Assembly: GCA_035456405.1 (NCBI GenBank)
Contig: DATIDG010000083.1
Location: 1-64,000 of the forward strand
From: JAGVSZ01 sp035456405
Lineage (GTDB): Bacteria > Pseudomonadota > Gammaproteobacteria > Burkholderiales > SG8-39
Reading direction: 5' to 3'
Length of the DNA stretch: 64,000 bases
Shown here in pieces: positions 41,920-50,507 of the stretch. A program made the position numbers and the translations under genes. How positions within the stretch are numbered: the first letter of the stretch is position 1; every line of letters begins with the position of its first letter. The notes below the pieces were generated by a model that made no database searches, was not told where the DNA came from, and saw only the letters and a program-made list of their open reading frames with translations.

Positions 41920-42708
41920 TCAGGCGCGACGGGCGCGCCGGGGGACAGCCTCCGGCGCGCCCGTCGTGACCGCGCGCGGCTTCGCGACCAGGAAGGCCTT
42001 AGCGAGCGCCTCCTTGATCGACGTGTCGACGTTGGCGCGCCCGTCCTCGATGTTTCGTTCCATTGCGGCGCGCGCGCCGGCCGCATCGCCGGCAAGGACG
42101 CGCTCGACGACCTTCATGTGCTGGCGGCAGGTGGTCTCCTGGCGGTCCGGCTGCCCGAAGTCGAGCATCCGGAACACGAAGAGGCGCTCGTTGATCGCGC
42201 GCAGTTGGTGGAGCAGCATGTTGTTGCCGGCCGCCGCAGCGAGCGTCTCGTGAAATATCGTGTCGAGCTCCGCGAGCTCCTCGCCCCGGCGCTCCGGCCC
42301 GGCCAGGATCTTCGCCCAGGCCTGGTGCAGCGCGGCCACCTCGGGGCGCGCGCGCCGGTCGCGCGCGAGCTGCTCGACGACATGCAGCTCGAGGGCCTTG
42401 CGGAGATCGTAGAGCTCCTTGATCTCGCCCGGATCGAGCTGCCGGACCGCGTAGCCGCGGTTCGCGAGCTTCGCGACGAAGCCGTTGGTGACCAGCGCGC
42501 GGAGCGCCTCGCGCACCGGGCTCCGGCTCACGCCGAACTCGGCGCAAAGCGCCTCTTCGGTCAGGCGGTGCTCGGGGGGGTACTCCCAGGCGACGATCCG
42601 TTCCTTGAGCGTGGCGACGATCGAGGCGGTCAGCCCGGAGAGATGCGGCGCCTCGGTACGGCCTGCCGCTGCGGTGGGACGGGGCGCTCGCTTTGTCATT
42701 CTGGCCAT
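41920..42708 (-). CDS. GntR-family transcriptional regulator with FCD domain
   Basis: 262 residues from the ATG at 42708; a GTG five codons earlier and an ATG three codons later are alternatives. A winged helix is followed by the FCD domain. HTH: LTEEALCAEFGVSRSPVREALRALVTNGFVAKLANRGYAV. FCD: DLRKALELHVVEQLA, with the metal-ligand pattern ELDTIFHETLAAAAGNNML and RQHMKVVERVLAGDAAGARAAMERNI. It converges on the NCS2 permease gene (14-base gap) and is the natural candidate to control the fdrA/atzF divergent promoters in response to a carboxylate effector. Confidence 0.9.
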   Translation of the reverse strand: MARMTKRAPRPTAAAGRTEAPHLSGLTASIVATLKERIVAWEYPPEHRLTEEALCAEFGVSRSPVREALRALVTNGFVAKLANRGYAVRQLDPGEIKELYDLRKALELHVVEQLARDRRARPEVAALHQAWAKILAGPERRGEELAELDTIFHETLAAAAGNNMLLHQLRAINERLFVFRMLDFGQPDRQETTCRQHMKVVERVLAGDAAGARAAMERNIEDGRANVDTSIKEALAKAFLVAKPRAVTTGAPEAVPRRARRA

Positions 42709-42760
42709 GGCTCGCACCGGCACGGCGTGCCGCCCCGCCGCGGGGAGAGGCGCTCTCGGC

Positions 42761-43816
42761 TCAGCGCAGCGAGGCGTTGAACTTTTCGAGCGCCGCCGCG
42801 CCCGGACAGAGCTCCCGCTCGCCGAGCCGGTTGAGCGGCACCACGACGGTGTTCAGGCTCGCATGCAGGTCCTCGGCGTCGCGCTCGACGAACAGGAGGC
42901 CGGTGACGACGTGCCCCCGCGCCTGGCGCTCGGCGAGGTAGTTCATCGCCTTGATCCGGTCGCCAGCGTCGTAGTCCTCGGCGATCTTGTGCAGCAGCAT
43001 CGTCGTGCCGTCGTGCATCGTCACGGCGCGCACCGACCCGGGCTCGTAGTCGGCGGTAATTGCCTCGCGCGGCATCATGACGTCGAGGCGGTTCACCGCC
43101 TCGTTGTGCTCGCGGACGTAGTCGTAGCTCTTGGTCGAGCCGGGGTGGTTATTGAACGCCACGCACGGGCTGACCACGTCGATGAACGCGGCGCCGCGGT
43201 GCTCGATGGCGCCCTTGATCAGCGGCACGAGCTGGTCCTTGTCGCCGGAGAAGCTGCGCGCGACGAACGTTGCCCCGAGCTGCAGCGCGAGCTGCACCAT
43301 GTCGATCGCAGCGTCGGCGTTGACAGCGCCGCGCTTGCTCTTCGACCCGCGGTCGGCGGTCGCCGAGAACTGCCCCTTGGTGAGGCCGTACACCCCGTTG
43401 TTCTCGACGATGTAGACCATGTTCACGCCGCGGCGCATCGAGTGGGCGAACTGGCCGAGGCCGATCGACGCCGAGTCGCCGTCGCCGGACACGCCCATGT
43501 AGATCAGCTCGCGGTTCGCGAGATTCGCACCGGTGAGCACGGAGGGCATGCGCCCGTGCACGCTGTTGAAGCCGTGCGAGTTGCCGAGGAAGTAGGTCGG
43601 GGTCTTCGACGAGCACCCGATGCCCGAGAGCTTGGCGATCTTGTGCGGCTCGATGTCCAGCTCGAAGCACGCCTGGATGATCGCGGCGCTGATCGAGTCG
43701 TGGCCGCAGCCGGCGCACAGCGTCGAGATCGTGCCCTCGTAGTCGCGGCGCGTGAATCCGAGCCTGTTCTTCGGCAGGGTGGGGTGGTGGAGCTTTGGCT
43801 TGGCGAGATAAGTCAT
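42761..43816 (-). CDS. korB: 2-oxoacid:ferredoxin oxidoreductase, beta subunit
   Basis: 351 residues. Thiamin-diphosphate subunit: LCAGCGHDSISAAIIQAC with two cluster cysteines, SGIGCSSKTPTYFLG, and the ThDP motif VSGDGDSASIGLGQFAHSMRRGVNMVYIVENNGVYGLT. PGSTKSYDYV and the conserved GxFVARSFSGD follow. With KorA it oxidises 2-oxoglutarate (or pyruvate) with CoA to the acyl-CoA, CO2 and reduced ferredoxin. Its start is one base after the korA stop. Last gene of a three-gene unit. Confidence 0.92.
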   Translation of the reverse strand: MTYLAKPKLHHPTLPKNRLGFTRRDYEGTISTLCAGCGHDSISAAIIQACFELDIEPHKIAKLSGIGCSSKTPTYFLGNSHGFNSVHGRMPSVLTGANLANRELIYMGVSGDGDSASIGLGQFAHSMRRGVNMVYIVENNGVYGLTKGQFSATADRGSKSKRGAVNADAAIDMVQLALQLGATFVARSFSGDKDQLVPLIKGAIEHRGAAFIDVVSPCVAFNNHPGSTKSYDYVREHNEAVNRLDVMMPREAITADYEPGSVRAVTMHDGTTMLLHKIAEDYDAGDRIKAMNYLAERQARGHVVTGLLFVERDAEDLHASLNTVVVPLNRLGERELCPGAAALEKFNASLR

Positions 43817-43817
43817 G

Positions 43818-45662
43818 TCAGGCTGCCTTCCCGCTGTGGATCGGCCGGACGTTGAGCTTGCGCACCTGTGCGGCGACCGCGTCGGTGATGAACCGCGCGG
43901 TGATCGGCGTGCCGTCGTAGTGCAGGATCGGGACCAGGCTGGCGGGGTTCACCCCCGCATCGTTCACCAGCAGCGTCTTCAGCTGGGCGTCGCGGTTCTG
44001 CTCCACCACAAACACCTTGTTGTGGGAGGCGACGAACTCGGCGATCGCGTCCTGAAACGGGAATGCCCGGACGCGCAGCGCATTGACGTAGATTCCCTGC
44101 GCCGCGAGGCTGTGGAGCGCTTCCTGCATCGCGGGACCGGTCGACCCGTAGTAGATCGCGCCGAACCGCGCCGGGTACTCCGCCGCGGTGAGCTCAGGCT
44201 TCGGCACCAGCGCCTTGGCGGTCTCGAACTTGCGCAGGAGGCGCTGCATGTTGTCGACATAGTCGGGACCGGCTTCGCTGTAGCGGGCGTAGCGGTCCTT
44301 GGTCGTGCCGCGCGTGAAGTAGGCGCCGCGGGTCGGGTGGGTGCCGGGATAGGTGCGATACGGAATGCCGTCGCCGTCGACGTCGAGGTATCGGCCGAAT
44401 TCCTTGCCCGCCTCCAGCGCCTCGCGGGTCATCACCTTGCCGCGGTCGAAGCGCTTCGAGTCGTCCCAGACGAACGGGTCGCACAGGCGCTCGTTCATCC
44501 CGATGTCGAGGTCGGTCAGCACGAACACCGGCGTCTGCAGGCGGTCGGCGAGGTCGAAGGCCTGCGCCGACATCTCGAACGCCTCCTTCGGGTCCTCGGG
44601 TAAGAGCAGCGGATGCTTGGTGTCGCCGTGAGACGCGTACGCACAAACCAGCAGGTCGGATTGCTGCGTGCGGGTCGGCATGCCGGTCGACGGCCCGCCA
44701 CGCTGCACGTCGACGATCACCGCCGGAATCTCGGCGAAGTAGGCGAGCCCGATGAACTCCTGCATCAGGGAGATTCCGGGGCCGGAGGTGCAGGTGAAGG
44801 ACCGGGCGCCGTTCCAGCCGGCGCCGATCACCATGCCGATCGAGGCGAGCTCGTCCTCGGCCTGCACGATCGCGTAGCGCGCCTTGCCGGTATCCGGATC
44901 GTGGCGGAACCGCTTGCAGTGCCGCGCGAACGCCTCGGCCATCGAGGACGACGGCGTGATCGGGTACCAGGCCGCGACCGTGGCGCCGCCGTACACGCAG
45001 CCGAGCGCCGCGGCGTTGTTGCCCTCGATGAAGACCTTGTTGCCGACCGCATTGGCGCGCTTCACCCGCAGGCCGATCGGGCAGTCGAGCTTCGCCCTGG
45101 CGTAGTCGCGCCCCATCTGCAGCGCGTGGACGTTCGGCTTGAGCAGCGCCTCCTTGCCCTTGTACTGCTCGCCGATCAGCTCCGCGACCTCGTCGGCGTC
45201 GATCTCGAGCAGCGCCGAGAGCGCGCCGACGTAGATGATGTTCTTGAAGAGCTGGCGCTGCCGCGCGTCGGTATAGGCGTCGTTGCAGATCGCGGTGAGC
45301 GGCATCCCTATGACGTTGATGTCGTCGCGGAACTTCGCGCGCGGCAGGGGCTTGGTCGAGTCGTAGAAGAGATAGCCGCCCGGCTCGATCTCGGCGAGGT
45401 CCTTGTCCCAGGTCTGCGGGTTCATCGCCACCATCAGGTCGACGCCGCCGCGCCGCCCCAGGTAGCCCCGCTCCGAGACGCGCACCTCGTACCACGTCGG
45501 CAGGCCCTGGATGTTCGACGGGAAGATGTTGCGGGGGCTGACCGGCACGCCCATGCGCATGATCGATTTCGCGAACAGCGCGTTCGCGGATGCCGAACCG
45601 GAGCCGTTGATGTTGGCGAACTTGACGACGAAGTCGTTGACCGCCTGGATGGATGTTGCCAT
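43818..45662 (-). CDS. korA: 2-oxoacid:ferredoxin oxidoreductase, fused gamma-alpha subunit
   Basis: 614 residues (about 66 kDa). The N-terminal gamma domain begins VVKFANINGSGSASANALFAKSI, then GLPTWYEVRVSERGYLGRRGGVDLMVAMNPQTW. From about residue 210 an alpha domain follows with AAWYPITPSSSMAEAF, VQAEDELASIGMVIGAGWNGARSFTCTSGPGISLMQEF and VDVQRGGPSTGMPTRTQQSDL. The fused layout and 2-oxoglutarate-type YPITPSS motif fit the KorA of Azoarcus/Thauera. It begins 43 bases after the korC stop. 2-oxoglutarate is the likely substrate, but pyruvate cannot be excluded. Confidence 0.92.
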   Translation of the reverse strand: MATSIQAVNDFVVKFANINGSGSASANALFAKSIMRMGVPVSPRNIFPSNIQGLPTWYEVRVSERGYLGRRGGVDLMVAMNPQTWDKDLAEIEPGGYLFYDSTKPLPRAKFRDDINVIGMPLTAICNDAYTDARQRQLFKNIIYVGALSALLEIDADEVAELIGEQYKGKEALLKPNVHALQMGRDYARAKLDCPIGLRVKRANAVGNKVFIEGNNAAALGCVYGGATVAAWYPITPSSSMAEAFARHCKRFRHDPDTGKARYAIVQAEDELASIGMVIGAGWNGARSFTCTSGPGISLMQEFIGLAYFAEIPAVIVDVQRGGPSTGMPTRTQQSDLLVCAYASHGDTKHPLLLPEDPKEAFEMSAQAFDLADRLQTPVFVLTDLDIGMNERLCDPFVWDDSKRFDRGKVMTREALEAGKEFGRYLDVDGDGIPYRTYPGTHPTRGAYFTRGTTKDRYARYSEAGPDYVDNMQRLLRKFETAKALVPKPELTAAEYPARFGAIYYGSTGPAMQEALHSLAAQGIYVNALRVRAFPFQDAIAEFVASHNKVFVVEQNRDAQLKTLLVNDAGVNPASLVPILHYDGTPITARFITDAVAAQVRKLNVRPIHSGKAA

Positions 45663-45705
45663 TCGTCGGTTAGCCTCTATCTCGGTCCCCGTGATCCGAT
45701 GCTCC

Positions 45706-47577
45706 TCAGGCCACCTTGCGCACCGGCGGCCGCCGGTCGCGGCAGCCCGGCCCGGCGTGCGTCAGGTCGAGCAGGAACTTCTGCATGTCCCACGCGCCGG
45801 TCGGGCAGCGCTCGGCGCACAGGCCGCAGTGCAGGCAGACGTCCTCGTCCTTCACCATCACGCGCCGGGTCTTGAGCCCGGCGGCAACGTAGAGGTCCTG
45901 GGCGGGATTGGCCGCCGGCGCGCGCAGCCGCCCGCGCAGCTCCTTCTCCTCCCCGTCCGCCGCGAACGTGATGCAGTCCATCGGGCAGATGTCGACGCAT
46001 GCGTCGCACTCGATGCAGAGCCTGGACGCGAACACGGTCTGCACGTCGCAGTTGAGGCAGCGCTGCGCCTCCTTGAACGCCGTCTTCGGGTCGAAGCCCA
46101 TCTCGACCTCGACGCGGATGTTCTTGAGCGTCTGCTTCACGTCGCGCCACGGCACCTTGTAGCGCCTGTCGAGCGCGATGTCGTTGTCGTAGCTCCATTC
46201 GTGGATGCCCATCTTCTGCGAGACGAGGTTGACCATCGGCGGCGGGCGCACCGCGACGTTCTCGCCGTGGCAGAGGCGGTCGATCGAGATCGCGGCGTCG
46301 TGGCCGTGGGCGACCGCCCAGATGATGTTCTTCGGCCCGAGCGCGGCGTCGCCGCCGAAGAAGACGTGCGGCAGCGTGGACTGCAGCGTCCGGTCGTCGA
46401 GCTTCGGCATGCCCCACTTGTCGAACTCGATGCCGATGTCGCGCTCGATCCACGGGAACGCGTTTTCCTGGCCGACCGCGATCAGGACGTCGTCGCACTC
46501 GAAGGTCTGGTCGGGCTCGCCCGTGGGAATGAGATTGCGGCGGCCCTTCGTGTCGTATACCGCCTGGACCTTCTCGAAGGTCATGCCGGTGAGCTTGCCG
46601 TCTTGGTGCAGGAACGCCTTCGGCACGAGGAAGTTGAGGATCGGGATGCCTTCGTGCATCGCGTCTTCCTTCTCCCAGGGGCTCGCCTTCATCTCCTCGA
46701 AGCCCGAGCGGACGATCACCTTGACGTCCTCGCCGCCGAGGCGCTTCGACGACCGGCAGCAGTCCATCGCGGTGTTCCCGCCGCCGAGCACGATGACGCG
46801 CTTGCCGATCCGGTCGACGTGGCCGAAGGAGACGCTCGACAGCCAATCGATCCCGATGTGGATGTTGGCGGCTGCCTCCTTGCGCCCCGGGATCTCGAGG
46901 TCGCGGCCCCGCGGGGCGCCGCACCCGACGAAGACCGCGTCCCAGCCCTCGGCGAGCAGCTCCTTCAGCGATCCGACGTATGCTCCGCTGCGGAACTCCA
47001 CGCCGAGATCGAGGACGTAGCCGACCTCCTCGTCGATGACTTCCTCGGGAAGACGGAACTTGGGAATCTGGCTGCGGATCATTCCGCCCGCGCGACTGTC
47101 GCCGTCGAAAACGACGACGTCGTACCCGAGCGGCGCAAGGTCGCGCGCGACGGTGAGCGAGGCGGGCCCTGCGCCGACGCAGGCGATGCGCTTGCCGTTT
47201 TTCTGGTCAGCCGGCCTGGGCAGCCGGGCGCGGATGTCTTCCTTGAGGTCCGCCGCGACGCGCTTCAGGCGGCAGATCGCGACCGGCTCCCTCGCCTCGT
47301 CCTCTTCGACGCGACCGCGGCGGCACGCGGGCTCGCAGGGCCGGTCGCACGTGCGCCCGAGGATTCCCGGGAACACGTTCGACTTCCAGTTGACCAGGTA
47401 GGCGTCGCCGTAACGCCCCGCAGCGATCAGCCGGATGTACTCCGGAACTGGCGTGTGGGCCGGGCAGGCCCACTGGCAATCAACAACCTTGTGGAAGTAA
47501 TCGGGGTTGCCGATGTCCGTCGGTTTCACTCCACCTCCCAGCAGGCGCGACACCTGCAGCACGCTGGTCTGCCGCAT
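45706..47577 (-). CDS. NAD(P)-linked flavoprotein/ferredoxin subunit of the 2-oxoacid oxidoreductase (KorC-like)
   Basis: 623 residues. An N-terminal GltD-type Cys region (DCQWACPAHTPVPEYI, CDRPCEPACRRG) is followed by an FAD Rossmann motif CVGAGPASLTVARDLA, an NAD(P) motif VIVLGGGNTAMDCC and FFGGDAALG. The C-terminus has two ferredoxin-like cluster motifs (CIECDACVDICPMDC and CLHCGLCAERCP) plus CLNCD. It can move electrons between ferredoxin and NAD(P)H. Azoarcus evansii is known to have a three-subunit 2-oxoglutarate:NADP+ oxidoreductase with a subunit of about this size, tied to aromatic ring reduction. No benzoyl-CoA pathway gene lies in this window. Confidence 0.85.
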   Translation of the reverse strand: MRQTSVLQVSRLLGGGVKPTDIGNPDYFHKVVDCQWACPAHTPVPEYIRLIAAGRYGDAYLVNWKSNVFPGILGRTCDRPCEPACRRGRVEEDEAREPVAICRLKRVAADLKEDIRARLPRPADQKNGKRIACVGAGPASLTVARDLAPLGYDVVVFDGDSRAGGMIRSQIPKFRLPEEVIDEEVGYVLDLGVEFRSGAYVGSLKELLAEGWDAVFVGCGAPRGRDLEIPGRKEAAANIHIGIDWLSSVSFGHVDRIGKRVIVLGGGNTAMDCCRSSKRLGGEDVKVIVRSGFEEMKASPWEKEDAMHEGIPILNFLVPKAFLHQDGKLTGMTFEKVQAVYDTKGRRNLIPTGEPDQTFECDDVLIAVGQENAFPWIERDIGIEFDKWGMPKLDDRTLQSTLPHVFFGGDAALGPKNIIWAVAHGHDAAISIDRLCHGENVAVRPPPMVNLVSQKMGIHEWSYDNDIALDRRYKVPWRDVKQTLKNIRVEVEMGFDPKTAFKEAQRCLNCDVQTVFASRLCIECDACVDICPMDCITFAADGEEKELRGRLRAPAANPAQDLYVAAGLKTRRVMVKDEDVCLHCGLCAERCPTGAWDMQKFLLDLTHAGPGCRDRRPPVRKVA

Positions 47578-47721
47578 CGCAAAATGCGCGCCAAGTCTAC
47601 CTTGGGCGTGCCCCCAGGGAAAGGTTCGCGCCCGCTGCGATCTGCCTTACTACCGCGGGGTCTTTGCGTGCTACCGTGGCCCCCTTGCCCGGCCGGGCAC
47701 CTCGCTCGAGGTGAACCCCGC

Positions 47722-47961
47722 GTGAGCCGCGATTCAGACCGCCGCCGCTTTGCCCTGCCCGTGCAGTGGCTCGTCCTGGACGTCGCGGGTGCCCTGATGC
47801 TCGCTGCCGGCGTGCTCGGGCTGACGGGCGCGGGGGCACGGTTTGCGCCCCCGCTCGGCGACGCCCAGGTGGCGTGGACGCTGGTCGTCGTCGGCGCGGG
47901 CCTGATGGCGATCGCGGCCGTAAAGATCCTCGGCGCATTGCGCGCGCGCGGTCGAGGGTAG
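47722..47961 (+). CDS. Small two-helix membrane protein
   Basis: 79 residues from a GTG with GAGGTG nine bases upstream. Two hydrophobic segments (WLVLDVAGALMLAAGVLGL and VAWTLVVVGAGLMAIAAVKILGAL) separated by a short loop and bounded by Arg-rich ends, giving a hairpin in the inner membrane. No known family recognised. It opposes korC across a 144-base gap and precedes another small membrane protein gene by six bases. Confidence 0.6.
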   Translation: MSRDSDRRRFALPVQWLVLDVAGALMLAAGVLGLTGAGARFAPPLGDAQVAWTLVVVGAGLMAIAAVKILGALRARGRG

Positions 47962-47967
47962 GGACGG

Positions 47968-48291
47968 ATGCGGCTGCGGCTGTCCAGGACCGGCTGCGCG
48001 CTGGCGATCACATTCCTGTGCATCGCAGGCGCGCTGTTCGCGCTCCACTGGCATTCGTTCCGGACGAATCCCGGCGACTCGGGCGAGAGCGCGCTCTGGT
48101 TCTTCCTTTGCACGCTGCCGTGGGCGTTCCTGCTGCCCGAGGCACTGGTCAGCTCGCCCGGATGGGACGATGTCGCGTACTACATCGGCTGGGCGTTCGT
48201 GGCGTGGAACGCCTTCCTCCTGTACTGCATCGGCGGCGGGATCCGGCTCGCGACCGGATCGGAAGCGCCGGCCAAGCGGGCGCGGGCCTGA
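47968..48291 (+). CDS. Small three-helix membrane protein
   Basis: 107 residues with three likely membrane segments (CALAITFLCIAGALFALHW, LWFFLCTLPWAFLLPEALV, VAYYIGWAFVAWNAFLLYCIGGG). Located six bases after the previous small membrane protein and possibly co-translated with it. No family recognised. It ends 14 bases before the convergent CDF transporter gene. Confidence 0.6.
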   Translation: MRLRLSRTGCALAITFLCIAGALFALHWHSFRTNPGDSGESALWFFLCTLPWAFLLPEALVSSPGWDDVAYYIGWAFVAWNAFLLYCIGGGIRLATGSEAPAKRARA

Positions 48292-48305
48292 CGAGCCGCG
48301 CGCGA

Positions 48306-49214
48306 CTAGCGGCGGCGATCGATGCTCACGTCGCGGTAGGAAGCCGGGTCCTCGCGCGGCTCCAGGTGCGTGAACACCGTCGCCGACGGGATTGCGCCGC
48401 GGATCCTCTCCTCGATCTCCTCCACTGCATCGTGCCCGCGCTGCACCGTCCATTCGCCCGGTACGAGCACGTGCATCGACACGAACGAGCGGCCCGCGGC
48501 CTCGCGCGTGCGCAGAGCGTGGAACTCGATCCCCTGCGCCCGAAAACCCGCCAGCACCGCTTCGATCGCGCGCCGGTCGCCTTCGGGCAATGCGCGGTCG
48601 AGCAGACCGAGCACCGAGCGACGCACGAGGCGCACGCCCGACCAGAGAATGTTCGCCGCCACGACGAGCGCGATGACCGGATCGAGCCAGAGCCAGCCGG
48701 TCACGCCCACCGCGGTGACGCCGGCAATGACGCCCGCGGAGGTCCAGACGTCGGTCAGCAGGTGGTGCGCGTCGGACTCGAGAGCGATCGAGCGGTGCCT
48801 GCGCCCCGCCGCGAGCAGGACGCGTGCCACGACGAAGTTGACTACCGATGCCGCGGCGTTCACCGCGAGCCCCAGCCCGACGCGCTCGAGCGGCAGCGGG
48901 TGCAGCAGGCGATCGATTGCGGTCGCCGCAATGAGGCCCGCCGCGACGAGGATCAGCGTTCCCTCGAAGCCGCTCCCGAAGTACTCCACCTTGGAGTAGC
49001 CGTATGCGTGCTCCTCGTCCGGCGGGCGCGCGGCAATCGCGAGCACGTAAAGCGTGAAAATTGCCGCCGCCAGATTGACGAACGACTCGAGCGCGTCGGA
49101 AAGAAGGCCGACGGACCCGGTCATCCACCACGCTAGCCCCTTGAGCCCGATGGTGGCGACCGCGGCCGCGATCGAGAGCCAGGCGAAGCGCAGCAGGGAA
49201 TAGTTGGCGTCCAT
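48306..49214 (-). CDS. Cation diffusion facilitator (CDF) family metal transporter
   Basis: 302 residues from the ATG at 49214; a longer frame to 49271 lacks support. Six membrane segments begin WLSIAAAVATIGLKGLAWWMTGSVGLLSDALESFVNLAAAIFTLY, which holds the Asp-containing helix II motif. Helix V carries HHLLTDVWTS (HxxxD), so the Zn/Fe-type tetrahedral site is intact. The cytoplasmic C-terminal domain (FHALRTREAAGRSFVSMHVLVPGEWTV) is typical. CDFs export Zn2+, Fe2+, Co2+ or Mn2+ for proton; the HxxxD/DxxxD pairing suggests Zn or Fe. Divergent from the DUF2235 gene. Confidence 0.9.
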   Translation of the reverse strand: MDANYSLLRFAWLSIAAAVATIGLKGLAWWMTGSVGLLSDALESFVNLAAAIFTLYVLAIAARPPDEEHAYGYSKVEYFGSGFEGTLILVAAGLIAATAIDRLLHPLPLERVGLGLAVNAAASVVNFVVARVLLAAGRRHRSIALESDAHHLLTDVWTSAGVIAGVTAVGVTGWLWLDPVIALVVAANILWSGVRLVRRSVLGLLDRALPEGDRRAIEAVLAGFRAQGIEFHALRTREAAGRSFVSMHVLVPGEWTVQRGHDAVEEIEERIRGAIPSATVFTHLEPREDPASYRDVSIDRRR

Positions 49215-49339
49215 CGGGAGCGCGAGAGTGTACCAATGCTCATTGCGTGCCCGGTCTAGGCTGAACGGCAAATTGACCCGCGGCGGCGGGCGGCGGGAAA
49301 TGGCGGGGTCGAATTCTGAACCGCAGAAGAAGGACCCCG

Positions 49340-50500
49340 ATGGAACGCAACCTGGCGCTGTTCTTCGACGGCACCTGGAACGAGCGCGAGACCGGCGAGG
49401 ACGCCGCGCGCAACACGAACGTCCTGCGGATGTACGCCGCGGTGCGCCCGGTTCACGCGGGCCGCGAGCAGGTCGCGAAGTACTTCGAGGGTGTCGGCAC
49501 GCGGTGGTACGACCGCATCCGCGGCGGCGTATTCGGCTACGGCCTGGACCAGAACATCTGCGCGGGCTACCGCTGGCTCGTCGAGAACTACCGGCCCGGC
49601 GACCGGGTGTACGTCTTCGGTTTCAGCCGCGGGGCATACACCGCGCGCAGCCTCGTGGGCATGGTCCGCAACTGCGGCCTCGTCGTGAGGTTCGACCGCG
49701 TCACGCCTTCCGGCCGGATGCGCGTGCCGTTCGACGAGCTCGCCGCTGACGAGCGCGACGAAGTGCTCGACGACATGGTGGAGCGCGCGTACGAGCTCTA
49801 TCGAGACCGCGGCGATGCGATGCGCCCGAAGGGCGAGGTCGCGGCGCGGTTCCGTGCCGACTACGCCATCGAGATCGGTGTCCGCTGCCTCGGCGTGTGG
49901 GACACCGTCGGCGCGCTCGGAATTCCGCTCGGCGTGTTCGAGCCGCTTAACGACGAGCGCTACCGCTTCCACGACACCAAGCTCACGCGCATCGTCGAGA
50001 ACGCGTTTCACGCGGTCGCGCTCGACGAGCATCGAAATCCCTATCGCGCCACGCTCTGGGAGCCGGCGGATGCCGACCACGTCGGACAGCGGATCGAGCA
50101 GGCCTGGTTCCCCGGCGCGCATGCCGACGTCGGCGGCGGCTACGCCGACGATCGCCGGCTCGCCGACCTCGCGCTGCAGTGGATGCACGAGCGGGCGGAG
50201 GAGACCGGCCTCGGACTCGCGCCGGTCGAACTCGGGGCGCCGGCCGCGGTGCTGGCGGTGCAGGCGCGCATCCACGACTCCTTCGGCGATTTCCTCGGCG
50301 GGGTGTGGGCAACGCTGCGCCAGGAACGTCACTACCGCACGGTGGGACAGATGGCGGACGGCCCGCAGTCGCTCGACGCCTCGGTGCTCGCGCGCGTCAA
50401 CGGCGGGACCGATGCGGAGGGGCGCCCGTACGCGCCGCGCAACCTGGGCTTCGAGGAGCTGTTCGCGGCGTACCGCCGGGAGGATCGCGCGGCGGCCTGA
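49340..50500 (+). CDS. DUF2235 alpha/beta-hydrolase-type protein
   Basis: 386 residues. DUF2235 features: NLALFFDGTWNERETGEDAARNTNVLRMYAAV near the start, nucleophile elbow YVFGFSRGAYTARSLVGMV (GxSxG as GFSRG), CLGVWDTVGALGIPL, FHAVALDEHRNPY and WFPGAHADVGGGYADDRRLADLALQWM. Some DUF2235 proteins are type VI secretion phospholipase effectors (Tle group), but no secretion or immunity gene is adjacent here, so a housekeeping hydrolase is equally likely. It ends seven bases before a convergent gene. Confidence 0.87.
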   Translation: MERNLALFFDGTWNERETGEDAARNTNVLRMYAAVRPVHAGREQVAKYFEGVGTRWYDRIRGGVFGYGLDQNICAGYRWLVENYRPGDRVYVFGFSRGAYTARSLVGMVRNCGLVVRFDRVTPSGRMRVPFDELAADERDEVLDDMVERAYELYRDRGDAMRPKGEVAARFRADYAIEIGVRCLGVWDTVGALGIPLGVFEPLNDERYRFHDTKLTRIVENAFHAVALDEHRNPYRATLWEPADADHVGQRIEQAWFPGAHADVGGGYADDRRLADLALQWMHERAEETGLGLAPVELGAPAAVLAVQARIHDSFGDFLGGVWATLRQERHYRTVGQMADGPQSLDASVLARVNGGTDAEGRPYAPRNLGFEELFAAYRREDRAAA

Positions 50501-50507
50501 GCGCGCG

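Noticed and set aside
49340..50500. Type VI secretion effector assignment for the DUF2235 protein
   Set aside because: No VgrG, PAAR, adaptor or immunity gene beside it; only the general DUF2235 call is supported.
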